Positions 43,246 to 50,390 of a DNA stretch of 64,000 nucleotides are shown here, in pieces (position 1 is the stretch's first letter; each line of letters opens with the position of its first letter). The notes under the pieces are model-generated. The model was not told where the DNA came from. It searched no databases and was given only the letters and a program-made list of their open reading frames with translations. Where the stretch lies: NCBI RefSeq assembly GCF_008033445.1, contig NZ_VNKO01000015.1, positions 1 to 64,000 of the forward strand. The letters are read 5' to 3'. Source of the DNA: Vulcaniibacterium gelatinicum (GTDB lineage: Bacteria > Pseudomonadota > Gammaproteobacteria > Xanthomonadales > Xanthomonadaceae). A program made the position numbers and the translations under genes.

Positions 43246-46235
43246 TGCTCTCCTACGCGAAGATCCGCTCGCCGCAGTCGGCGGCAGCCTACTTCGCCCG
43301 CTACTATGCCGCCGACGAGGCGCACCAGCGCGGGGAGCCGCCTGGCCGGTGGTTCGGTGCCGCGGCTGGTGCGCTCGGTCTGGCGGGCGAGGTACGCCGT
43401 GCCGACCTGGAGCGAGCCCTGGAGGGGCGGCACCCGCTCACAGGCGGGCCGCTGGGCGCGGTCGGCCGCAACCACGTCGCCGGACACGACCTGACGTTTT
43501 CGGCCCCGAAGTCGGTCTCCACGGTCTGGGCTGTGGCCGATCCGGACCTCCGGGCGCGGATCGAGACCGCACACGAGCGGGCCGTGGCAGCCGGGCTCGG
43601 CTACATGCGCCAGTACGGCATCCGCTGCCGTCTCGGTCGTGGCGGGCGTACCCTGGCCGCGGCCGAACCGATCATCGCCACATTCCAGCACTCGACCAGC
43701 CGCGCCAACGACCCACAGCTGCACACCCACTGTGTGGTGCTCAATCGAGCCCGTGGCCCGGCTGGCGATTGGCGCGGCGTGGACATCGACCTGCGGGCGG
43801 TGCACGCCGCAGGCGCGGCGTATCGCGCCGAGCTGGCGCGCGAGCTGCGGGCGCTCGGCTTCGGGGTTGAGCGCGTCGGTCAGCGCGGCGAGTGCGAGCT
43901 GTCGGGCGCACCGGCCGAGCTGATGCGCCGCTGGTCCACACGCCGCGGTGACGTGCTGGCCGAGCTGCGCGAGATGAGGCGCAGCGATGCCGCAGCGGCC
44001 GAGACTGCTGCGGCCGTGTCGCGACGCGGCAAGGAGAGCCCCGACCGCGCAGCGAATTTCGTGCGCTGGGCGGGTGAGGCGGCCGAGCACCGGTTCGACG
44101 CTGTCGCTGCTCGTGAGTTGGCCGCCCGCGGGCAGGCCCTCGAGCGCGATCATGCCGTGCAGGCCACTGACGAGGAGATCCTCGCCCGCGCGATGGGCAA
44201 TCGCGTGGCGGTCGAGGCGGAGACCATCCGCCGCGAGGTGATGCGCGAGGCGGTTGGCCGCATCGGCGTGGGCGAGGCGCTGGCGCAGGCCGAGCGGATC
44301 CTCGCTGGCATGGTGCGGGTCGAGCGCGAGGACGCACGGGGGCGGATGGTCGAGAGGTGGACGACGCGCGAGCTGCTCGAGCGCGAGCGCCGGATGCTGG
44401 CCGACGCCGCACGGCTGGCAGCGGATCGGCATCACGCCCTCGCGCGTGAGGCGGTCGAGGCGCAGATCGGCCGGGCAGGCCTGCGCGGCCAGCAGGCGGA
44501 CATGGTGCGTGCGCTCACGGACGAGCGCGGGCTGGCCAATGTGCAGGGGTGGGCCGGCACCGGCAAGACCTACACTGTGGCGCAGGTGGCCGAGCTGTAC
44601 CGCAGCGCCGGCTACGAGGTGCGGGGCTGCGCGGTCGCCGGCCGTGCCGCGCAGGAGCTGCAGGCGGCGGGCATCGAGAGCACCACGATCGCGCGCCTGA
44701 GGCTGGATCTCGCCGCTGGGCGGACAGAGCTCACGGCACGCACCGTGCTGGTGGTGGACGAGGCGGGGATGCTGGGCAGCCGCGACGCAGCAGATCTCTA
44801 CCGGCGTGCGGCCGACGCCGGAGCCAAGATCATACAGATTGGGGATACGCGCCAGCTTGCGCCGGTGGAGGCCGGCGCGCCGTTCCGCGACGTGCTGCGG
44901 GCGCACGGCGGCCTAGAGCTGTCTGAGGTGCGGCGCCAGGCAGACGAGCGCGACCGCGCGATCGCGCGTGCTGTGCGCGAGCAGCGGCCGGAGCACGCAC
45001 GCGCCCTGATGCAGCAGGGCGCGCAGTGGCACGTGTCGCCGACAGTGGTCAGCGCCATCCGCGAGATGGCGCGGGCCTACGCCGACGAGCGGGCTGCGGG
45101 CCGCGATGCGCTGATGGTGGCCTCGCTCAGGCGGGACGTCGCGCGCCTAAATGAGGAGGCGCGGGCAGCGCTGCGGGCGCGTGGCGTCCTCCGCGGCGAG
45201 GAGGTAGCGGTGGCGACCGCCCAAGGGGAGCTGAGGGTCGCCGCTGGCGACTGGGTGGTGTTCACGGCGCGTTGCGCCGCGCTCGGCGCGGTCAACGGCA
45301 CCAGGGCCGAGGTCGTCGAGGCATCGCCCGAGCGGCTCCGGCTGCGGCTCGCTGACGGCCGAGAGCGTGACCTGCGCCTGTGGGCGGCGCCAGATCTCGA
45401 CGAGGTACACGAGCGCGCCGAGCGCAGCGAGCGCCGCGTCGCCGAGCTGATCGAGCGGCGCGAGCGGCTGCGCGAGGCGCTGGCGGCGGCCGGCGTCGAG
45501 CAACGGCGGAGGCTGGTCAGCGAGCGCGAGACGCTCGCACGCGAGTTGAGCGCCGCGCGGCGCGAGCTGCGCGCGGCCAAGGCGGTGATGCTCCGAGCGG
45601 AGGCCGAGCACGGCGCCGCGCGGAGCCTGGTGCATGGCCATGCATCGACGATACACCGAGCCCAGGGTGCCACCGTCCGGGGAGCAGAGCAGGGGGGCGG
45701 CACGGTGCATGCGCTGTTGCGCGACCACCGCATGCTCGACAGCAATGCTGCCTACGTGGCTCTGTCCCGCAACACGGGTCAGGCCCACGCCTACGTATCC
45801 CGCGCAGAGGAGGACGGCGCAGTCGAGCGCCTGCGCGAGGCGGCGCGCCTCGAGAGCCTGGCCGACTATCGCCCGGTGCCGGATGCCCATCCCGAGCGCA
45901 CGATCGAGCCGATCGCGGACGTGCTGCGCTCTCTGCGCGAGAGCGACGACCCGCGGGCGCATCACCTCGCCGAGGTGACCGACGGCTGGCTGCGCCACGC
46001 CGAGGCTCTGCGCGAGGAGGCCGAGCGCTGGGGCGACCCGGAGGGGCGGCTCGCTGCCGACCGCGAGGAGGCGGCAGCGTGGGGCGCGTTCGCGGGCTGG
46101 CGCTCTGAGCTGGTGCGCGAGCCGCCCCCGGCCAGCGGCGAGCCGGCCCCGCCCGCGCCGCGTGGCGAGCGCGAGGCGGGCGAGCTGGGCGGTGGCGCGC
46201 CTACGCCGGAGCACGACTGGGGGCATGCGCGCTGA
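43245..46235 (+). CDS. MobF-family conjugative relaxase-helicase (TrwC/TraI-like)
   Basis: 996 residues. Relaxase domain (about 1-300): N-terminal tyrosines Y16, Y20 and Y21 in AAAYFARYYAAD, HDLTFSAPKSVS, and the metal site H149, H160, H162 in FQHSTSRANDPQLHTH. Helicase domain (about 410-880): Walker A GWAGTGKT (435-442), Walker B VVDEAGML (D505, E506), and the STIHRAQGATV and YVALSR blocks of superfamily I. It should nick oriT, stay bound to the 5' end and unwind the strand. Length equals TrwC (966). The C-terminal tail is acidic. All key residues are intact. Confidence 0.93.
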   Translation: MLSYAKIRSPQSAAAYFARYYAADEAHQRGEPPGRWFGAAAGALGLAGEVRRADLERALEGRHPLTGGPLGAVGRNHVAGHDLTFSAPKSVSTVWAVADPDLRARIETAHERAVAAGLGYMRQYGIRCRLGRGGRTLAAAEPIIATFQHSTSRANDPQLHTHCVVLNRARGPAGDWRGVDIDLRAVHAAGAAYRAELARELRALGFGVERVGQRGECELSGAPAELMRRWSTRRGDVLAELREMRRSDAAAAETAAAVSRRGKESPDRAANFVRWAGEAAEHRFDAVAARELAARGQALERDHAVQATDEEILARAMGNRVAVEAETIRREVMREAVGRIGVGEALAQAERILAGMVRVEREDARGRMVERWTTRELLERERRMLADAARLAADRHHALAREAVEAQIGRAGLRGQQADMVRALTDERGLANVQGWAGTGKTYTVAQVAELYRSAGYEVRGCAVAGRAAQELQAAGIESTTIARLRLDLAAGRTELTARTVLVVDEAGMLGSRDAADLYRRAADAGAKIIQIGDTRQLAPVEAGAPFRDVLRAHGGLELSEVRRQADERDRAIARAVREQRPEHARALMQQGAQWHVSPTVVSAIREMARAYADERAAGRDALMVASLRRDVARLNEEARAALRARGVLRGEEVAVATAQGELRVAAGDWVVFTARCAALGAVNGTRAEVVEASPERLRLRLADGRERDLRLWAAPDLDEVHERAERSERRVAELIERRERLREALAAAGVEQRRRLVSERETLARELSAARRELRAAKAVMLRAEAEHGAARSLVHGHASTIHRAQGATVRGAEQGGGTVHALLRDHRMLDSNAAYVALSRNTGQAHAYVSRAEEDGAVERLREAARLESLADYRPVPDAHPERTIEPIADVLRSLRESDDPRAHHLAEVTDGWLRHAEALREEAERWGDPEGRLAADREEAAAWGAFAGWRSELVREPPPASGEPAPPAPRGEREAGELGGGAPTPEHDWGHAR

Positions 46236-46250
46236 CCGGCCGCCGCGCCG

Positions 46251-46391
46251 CACGAATAACGCTATTCGTGCCTGATGACGTTATCGCGATTCTGATCGCG
46301 TTATCCGCGATAACGCGATTCGCGCGCAATAGCGTTATCGCGCCCTGATCGCGTTATCTGAATAACGCCATCGCGGCGGCATAGCGTTATC
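46251..46391. repeat. Iteron-like cluster of CGTTATC motifs
   Basis: CGTTATC or its complement occurs at 46279, 46299, 46309(-), 46333, 46352 and 46385, with one-mismatch copies at 46255(-) and 46361(-). Three copies sit in a longer direct unit (C/T)CTGATCGCGTTATC at 46271 (one variant), 46291 and 46344. An 8-bp-arm palindrome CACGAATA/TATTCGTG opens the cluster at 46251-46270. Confidence 0.75.
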
Positions 46392-46784
46392 CCGGCGTCG
46401 CCGCCGGAGGCGGCCGCGAGCGGGCCGCCGGCGGCCTGGATGGCCGCCGCAGTGCATGGACGCACGCCCGCCGCGGAGCGGCAGGGAGTGGGCATTGCTG
46501 GCGCGGGGCAGCGTGGCATGGTGCCGTGCATGCTGATGCTGAGCGCATTGGGCCTGCGCGAGACTCCACGGGGGTACATCGGACCTGTGGTCATCGCTTA
46601 CCGCTGGCTGGTGGCCAGGGCGCGCAGCGTCAGCCGCTAGCGCTGCGCTGGTGGCGCTGTGCGCGCGTTGCGCGCGCAAGCCGCGGCCACCCTCCCGGCC
46701 TCCTCCGGATGCGCGTCGCTGAGGCGCGCAGAGCGCGCAGACGGTGGCGCGCGCATACGTGGGTGATGTCGCGCGCTCGGCTCG

Positions 46785-46888
46785 CGCGCGCGCGCACGCA
46801 CGCATGCTGCTGCAGTACCTAGGGATCCCTCCTATCCCTGGATAGGGGATAGGAGGGATCCCGGACGCGCGCGCGCACGCACGCATGC
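46785..46888. repeat. 17-bp-arm hairpin framed by 23-bp direct repeats
   Basis: GGGATCCCTCCTATCCC (46822-46838) and its exact complement (46846-46862) enclose a 7-base loop. A second fold, CTATCC/GGATAG (46832-46845), competes with it. A CG-rich 23-bp sequence ending CACGCACGCATGC flanks it at 46785-46807 and 46866-46888. Confidence 0.75.
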
Positions 46889-47207
46889 GCGGGTGGAGCG
46901 CACCCCGCTGCGCGGGGCCACGCACCACGGCCACAGGCGCGTGCGCTGAGCGCCGCCGAGTCCGTGGGCCCTACCCCTGCTGGGGCGCACCGTCGTCGGG
47001 CGCTGTGCGCGGTTTTGGCGCGTTTTTGCCCGGCATCATTTTTGATGGGGGGGGGATGCCGGGATGAGGGGGGAGCCCCCGTCACGCGTGGAGGGATCCC
47101 CCTATCATGAGCGATCCCGGGAGCCTCACGGGCGAGGGGGGGGCGTGACCGCGACGATCGACGATGTGCTGCGGGTGCTGTCATCCGCCCAACTCGCCAG
47201 CGCTGCC

Positions 47208-48239
47208 CTACCCCAGTTTCGCCGCCAGCACCTCCGCCCGAGGGTGGTAGTAGCGGGCCAGCATCCGCAGGTCGCGGTGGCCGGTGACGGCGGCGAGCTC
47301 GACCACGTTGGGCAGTCGTTCGGCGAGCCGCGACGTGGCCTCGTGGCGCAGGTCATGGAAGTGCAGATCCTCTAGGCCCGCCCGCGCCGTGGCGCGCCGC
47401 CACGCGAGCTTGACTGCGTTGCCGGAAATGGGGAAGACCTGCTCGCTGTCGGTGCGCGGCAGGCCGCGCAAGATGGCGACGGCGCGACTCGAGAGCGGCA
47501 CCGTGCGCGCGTCGCCATTCTTGGTCTCGCGGAGCCGGACAATGCGCCGCTCGAGATCCACGTCTGCCCACCTCAGCGCCAGCATCTCGCCCTGGCGCAT
47601 GGCCGTCTCCAGGGCGAACTGCACGAGCGGGCGCATCCACGGGCTGCGCGTGCCGACCCGGTAGCGACCATTGCGTTTCGCCCCGCCGCTGGGGGCGGGG
47701 CGATCCTCCAGCGCCGCCATCAGGCGCGCCTCCTCGCCCGGTTCGAGGCGGCGCTCGCGGCCGCGCGGTGGGGACGGCTTGCGGATCGCCGAGACCGGGT
47801 TTTCGGGGATTGGGAGTGTGCGCTCCCTCCGCGCCCAACTCAGTACAGCCCCCAGGATCCCGAGCTCTCGAGCCACGGTGCCTGGCGACACGCAGCGCAG
47901 GCGCGCATCGCGCCACTCGGCGACGGTGGCGGGTGTCAGTGCCGTCAGGCGCAGCGCCCCGAGATCCTCGGCGATACGAGCGAGCCGGTAGCGCTCCACT
48001 GGCGCGCCCTTGTGGCGCGAGGAGACCGCGCGCCAATAGGCGGCAAGCAGCTCGGCGAGGGTGATGCGCTCCGCCGCGCGCCGATCTACGTAGCTGCCAC
48101 GCTCGACCTCGAGCTCGACCGAGCGCGCCCATGCCTCGGCGTCGGCGCGCCGAGCGAAGGTGCGTGAGACAGCACGTCCGCCGATCTTGCGCACCCGGGC
48201 CTGCCAGCGACCAGACGCTCGCTGCGTGATGGTTGCCAT
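47208..48239 (-). CDS. int: Tyrosine recombinase / phage-type integrase
   Basis: 343 residues. N-terminal arm-binding part (SGRWQARVRKIGGRAVSRTF), SAM-like core-binding domain (about 58-150) and catalytic domain with R215 (TAMRQGEML), H295-x-x-R298 (HDLRH), H321 (TGHRD) and the nucleophile Y330 (LARYYHP). It integrates the element at tRNA-Val. It faces inwards from attR, starting 90 bp from it. Intact. Confidence 0.94.
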   Translation of the reverse strand: MATITQRASGRWQARVRKIGGRAVSRTFARRADAEAWARSVELEVERGSYVDRRAAERITLAELLAAYWRAVSSRHKGAPVERYRLARIAEDLGALRLTALTPATVAEWRDARLRCVSPGTVARELGILGAVLSWARRERTLPIPENPVSAIRKPSPPRGRERRLEPGEEARLMAALEDRPAPSGGAKRNGRYRVGTRSPWMRPLVQFALETAMRQGEMLALRWADVDLERRIVRLRETKNGDARTVPLSSRAVAILRGLPRTDSEQVFPISGNAVKLAWRRATARAGLEDLHFHDLRHEATSRLAERLPNVVELAAVTGHRDLRMLARYYHPRAEVLAAKLG

Positions 48240-48251
48240 TCTCTTGCTCGA

Positions 48252-48270
48252 TTGTCCCCGTTTTGTCCCA
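48252..48270. repeat. TGTCCCC-type repeat beside int
   Basis: TTGTCCCCGTTTTGTCCCA, 17 of 19 bases as in the copy at 33443. It lies between the int -10 box and start codon, so an arm site here could also repress int. Confidence 0.5.
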
Positions 48271-48271
48271 T

Positions 48272-48300
48272 ATCATAGGGAGAAATCAGAAACGATCGAA
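48272..48300 (-). promoter_or_regulatory. Candidate int promoter
   Basis: On the minus strand TTCGAT (48295-48300) and TATGAT (48272-48277) are spaced by 17 bp, about 32 bp before the int ATG. Confidence 0.5.
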
Positions 48301-48329
48301 AAATCCAGTTCATTTTGCGCGAAAATTTG

Positions 48330-48380
48330 GCTTTCACACGGCAGGGGTCGCAGGTTCGAAACCTGCACCGCCCACCAGGA
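48330..48380. repeat. attR (51-bp direct repeat, displaced tRNA 3' half)
   Basis: Exact copy of 33315-33365. It is the original chromosomal 3' half of tRNA-Val, cut off from its 5' half by the element. Confidence 0.95.
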
Positions 48381-48403
48381 CATCCGGAAAACCCGTGGTC
48401 ACG

Positions 48404-48433
48404 AGAGGCCCGGCCCACCCGCCGGGCCTCTTT
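48404..48433 (+). terminator. Original terminator of tRNA-Val, now beyond attR
   Basis: AGAGGCCCGG and CCGGGCCTCT form a perfect 10-bp stem followed by TTT. It is the counterpart of the element copy at 33391-33424. Confidence 0.75.
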
Positions 48434-48496
48434 GCTTGTCCGGGATCGGGCCCGGCTGTCCCCGTTGTGTCCCGGCATGGGCTCCGCTGCGGCTGG

Positions 48497-49345
48497 CTAC
48501 TCCAGCTGCGCCCGCGCGTACTCGGCGTCGAGTTTCTCCATCGCGTCCTTCGGCGCCAGCGAGGCGGCCTTCTCGTAGGCCTCGGCGGCGGCGTCCTCGC
48601 CCTTCTCGCCGCGCAGCAGCATCAGCACGTTGCCGTGTTCGATGTGGGCGATGGGCGAGTCGGGGGTGAGCTCGAGCGCGGTGGCGATGTGGCGCTCGGC
48701 CTCGGCCGCCTTGGCGCCGTAGGTCAGGCCGCCGATCATCGCTCCGACCTTGGCGATGATCTCGGCGTGGTACAGCGCCATCGCGGTGTGCGCCTCGGCG
48801 TGCTTCGGCGCCAGCGCGAGCGCCGCATCCAGGCTGGCGCGGACCTTGCCGGCGATGCCCTGCTTGAGCGCGGTCACCACCGACAGGCTCTGGCTGTAGC
48901 GGCCGAGGGCGAAGGCGTGGCGGTAGTGGCTGTTGGCCTCCCCGGGCAGGGCGCGGATCGCGGCTTCGGCCAGTTCGGCGGCCTGCTGGAGGCGCTTCTG
49001 CTTCTCCGCTTCCTTGTCCACGAGATAGGTCGCGTGGATGCCGAGCGCCTTCACCGCGACCGAGGCGCCGACCGGGCCGAGCCGTTCGCCGGCCTCGAAT
49101 GCGGCTTCGAAATCGCCGCGGTGGAACGCGCGCCAGGCGTCCTGCAACGCGGCGGCGAGCGCATCGGCGTCGAGCTTCGGCGCGGCCTTGCCGGCGGCCT
49201 TGAGCAGCGCAGCGGCGCGCTTGCCGTCGGGGAAGGGTTCGCAGTCGCCGGCGTGCAGGCGCGGCCAGGCCTTCTTCAGCGCGTCGCCTGCATAGGTGTA
49301 GGGCGCGGGGTCGTGGGGGAAGGGTTTCCAGCGGGACTTGGCCAT
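48497..49345 (-). CDS. TPR-repeat protein of unknown function
   Basis: 282 residues, starting MAKSRWKPFPHD. Helical repeats with TPR character (AWRAFHRGDFEAAFEAGERLG, AHTAMALYHAEIIAKVGAM, AERHIATALELTPDSPIAHIEHGNVLML, AAEAYEKAASLAPKDA). No signal peptide. It lies 20 bp after the TetR gene on the same strand, so it is probably in the same unit as TetR and the acyl-CoA-binding protein. Role unknown. Confidence 0.8.
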   Translation of the reverse strand: MAKSRWKPFPHDPAPYTYAGDALKKAWPRLHAGDCEPFPDGKRAAALLKAAGKAAPKLDADALAAALQDAWRAFHRGDFEAAFEAGERLGPVGASVAVKALGIHATYLVDKEAEKQKRLQQAAELAEAAIRALPGEANSHYRHAFALGRYSQSLSVVTALKQGIAGKVRASLDAALALAPKHAEAHTAMALYHAEIIAKVGAMIGGLTYGAKAAEAERHIATALELTPDSPIAHIEHGNVLMLLRGEKGEDAAAEAYEKAASLAPKDAMEKLDAEYARAQLE

Positions 49346-49365
49346 GTCGGCGTCCTTCGTCTGCG

Positions 49366-49992
49366 TCAGGAGAGATAGGCCCGGGTGAGGGTGTTCAGGT
49401 GCACGCGCTCGGCGTCGCGCAGGAACGGCGCCAGCAGCATCATCACCTGCACGATCCCGTCGCGGATCGAGGCCTGCTCGTCGCGGTCGCCGCGTGCGGC
49501 GGCGTAGTTCAGCCAGAACGTGGCGATCACCAGGACGTTGGTGGCGGCGGCGTCGAGCTCGGCCGCCGAGGCGCGCATCACCCCGGCCCGGACCAGCCCG
49601 CGCATGACCTCGTGCGCCTGCTCGTCGGCGCGGCGCAGGATGCGGGCGAAGCGCAGGCGCAGCCGCCGGTTGCGGCTGAGGATCTCGACCAGGTCGCGGT
49701 ACAGGAAGCGGTAGTCCCAGATGCACTCGAACACCAGGTGCAGCTGCAGCCAGATGTCCTCCAGGTTCGGCAGCCGCCCCTGCGGCGCGGCGAGCGCGGC
49801 GTCCATCCGCGCCTCGTAGCGCGCGAACAGGTGCTCGATGATGTCGTCCTTGTTGCGGAAGTGGTAGTACAGGTTGCCGGGGCTGATCTCCAGCTCGTCG
49901 GCGATGTGGTTGGTGGTGACGTTCGGCTCGCCCTGGGCGTTGAACATCGCCAGCGCGGTGTCGAGGATGCGCTGTCGGGTCTGGCGCGGCAT
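49366..49992 (-). CDS. TetR-family transcriptional regulator
   Basis: 208 residues. N-terminal HTH (RQRILDTALAMFNAQGEPNVTTNHIADELEISPGNLYYHFRNKDDII) followed by a helical ligand domain (DYRFLYRDLVEILSRNRRLRLRF). It sits between acyl-CoA-binding protein and TPR genes and divergent from the fatty acyl-CoA reductase, so an acyl-CoA ligand is a reasonable guess. Confidence 0.92.
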   Translation of the reverse strand: MPRQTRQRILDTALAMFNAQGEPNVTTNHIADELEISPGNLYYHFRNKDDIIEHLFARYEARMDAALAAPQGRLPNLEDIWLQLHLVFECIWDYRFLYRDLVEILSRNRRLRLRFARILRRADEQAHEVMRGLVRAGVMRASAAELDAAATNVLVIATFWLNYAAARGDRDEQASIRDGIVQVMMLLAPFLRDAERVHLNTLTRAYLS

Positions 49993-50004
49993 GGTCGGGC
50001 CGGG

Positions 50005-50262
50005 TCAGCCGAGCAGCTTCTTCACCAGCTCGATGTACTTCTTCTTCGCCTCGTCCTGGGGCATGCCCTTGAGCTTGCCCCAGGCCTCGTACTTGGCGGT
50101 GCCGACGAAGTCGAAGAAGCCCGGCTTCGGCCCGCTCACGTCGCCCTCGCTGCCCTGCTTGTAGAGGGCGTACAGGCGCAGCAGGGTGTCGTTGTCCGGC
50201 CGCTCGGGCAGGGTCTGGACGTCGCGGGCGGCCTGTTCGAAACGCGCTTGCAGGTCGGACAT
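50005..50262 (-). CDS. Acyl-CoA-binding protein
   Basis: 85 residues, full length for ACBP. LLRLYALYKQGSEGDVSG-x-KPGFFDFVGTAKYEAWGKLKGM-x-x-DEAKKKYIELV carries the acyl-CoA site (Tyr and Lys residues). It buffers long-chain acyl-CoA in the cytoplasm. Divergent from the reductase at 50391 and upstream of TetR. ACBPs are uncommon in bacteria. Confidence 0.92.
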   Translation of the reverse strand: MSDLQARFEQAARDVQTLPERPDNDTLLRLYALYKQGSEGDVSGPKPGFFDFVGTAKYEAWGKLKGMPQDEAKKKYIELVKKLLG

Positions 50263-50390
50263 GGGGCGGCTCCGGTCGTGTGCGGGGATCACAGCACGCG
50301 TCCCCGCGGGGGTCAATACGGCGGGGAATTGTCGCTGCGCGCGGGCTCTGGCAACGTAGCCGGAACCGCCTTCCCTGGGGAGTGCAGCGC

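Larger units (their letters stand above)
46236..47207. other. Non-coding region behind the relaxase gene
   Basis: 972 bp with no supported gene. It holds the CGTTATC cluster (46251-46391), a GC-rich stretch, a 41-bp hairpin between 23-bp direct repeats (46785-46888), and G runs of nine (47047-47055) and eight (47136-47143). A 40-codon frame at about 46518-46640 (MVPCMLMLSALGLRETPRGY...) is the only slightly protein-like piece. Confidence 0.6.
33315..48380. mobile_element. Integrative mobilizable element in tRNA-Val
   Basis: Perfect 51-bp direct repeats at 33315-33365 and 48330-48380 bound a 15,015-bp insertion in the 3' half of tRNA-Val. Inside are a tyrosine integrase next to the right repeat, a toxin-antitoxin pair, three small DNA-binding-like genes, a membrane/Clp-AAA+/coupling-protein row, a ribbon-helix-helix protein and a MobF relaxase. 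No VirB3-VirB11 genes are present, so self-transfer is unlikely without a helper. Its genes have no counterpart in the core functions on either side. Its start codons include several coupled GTG/TTG starts. Confidence 0.93.

Noticed and set aside
46518-46640. 40-codon plus-strand frame starting MVPCMLMLSALG
   Set aside because: Somewhat protein-like, but no ribosome site and no context. Left as unassigned.
46335-46934. 199-codon minus-strand frame behind the relaxase gene
   Set aside because: Composition is Ala/Arg/Pro only, it runs through the CGTTATC cluster and the long hairpin, and has no ribosome site.
47064-47375. 103-codon plus-strand frame near the int 3' end
   Set aside because: Its second half is antisense to the integrase and the first half is low-complexity.
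48330-48380. A second tRNA-Val
   Set aside because: Only the 3' half is present. The 5' half is missing, so it is the displaced attR fragment.
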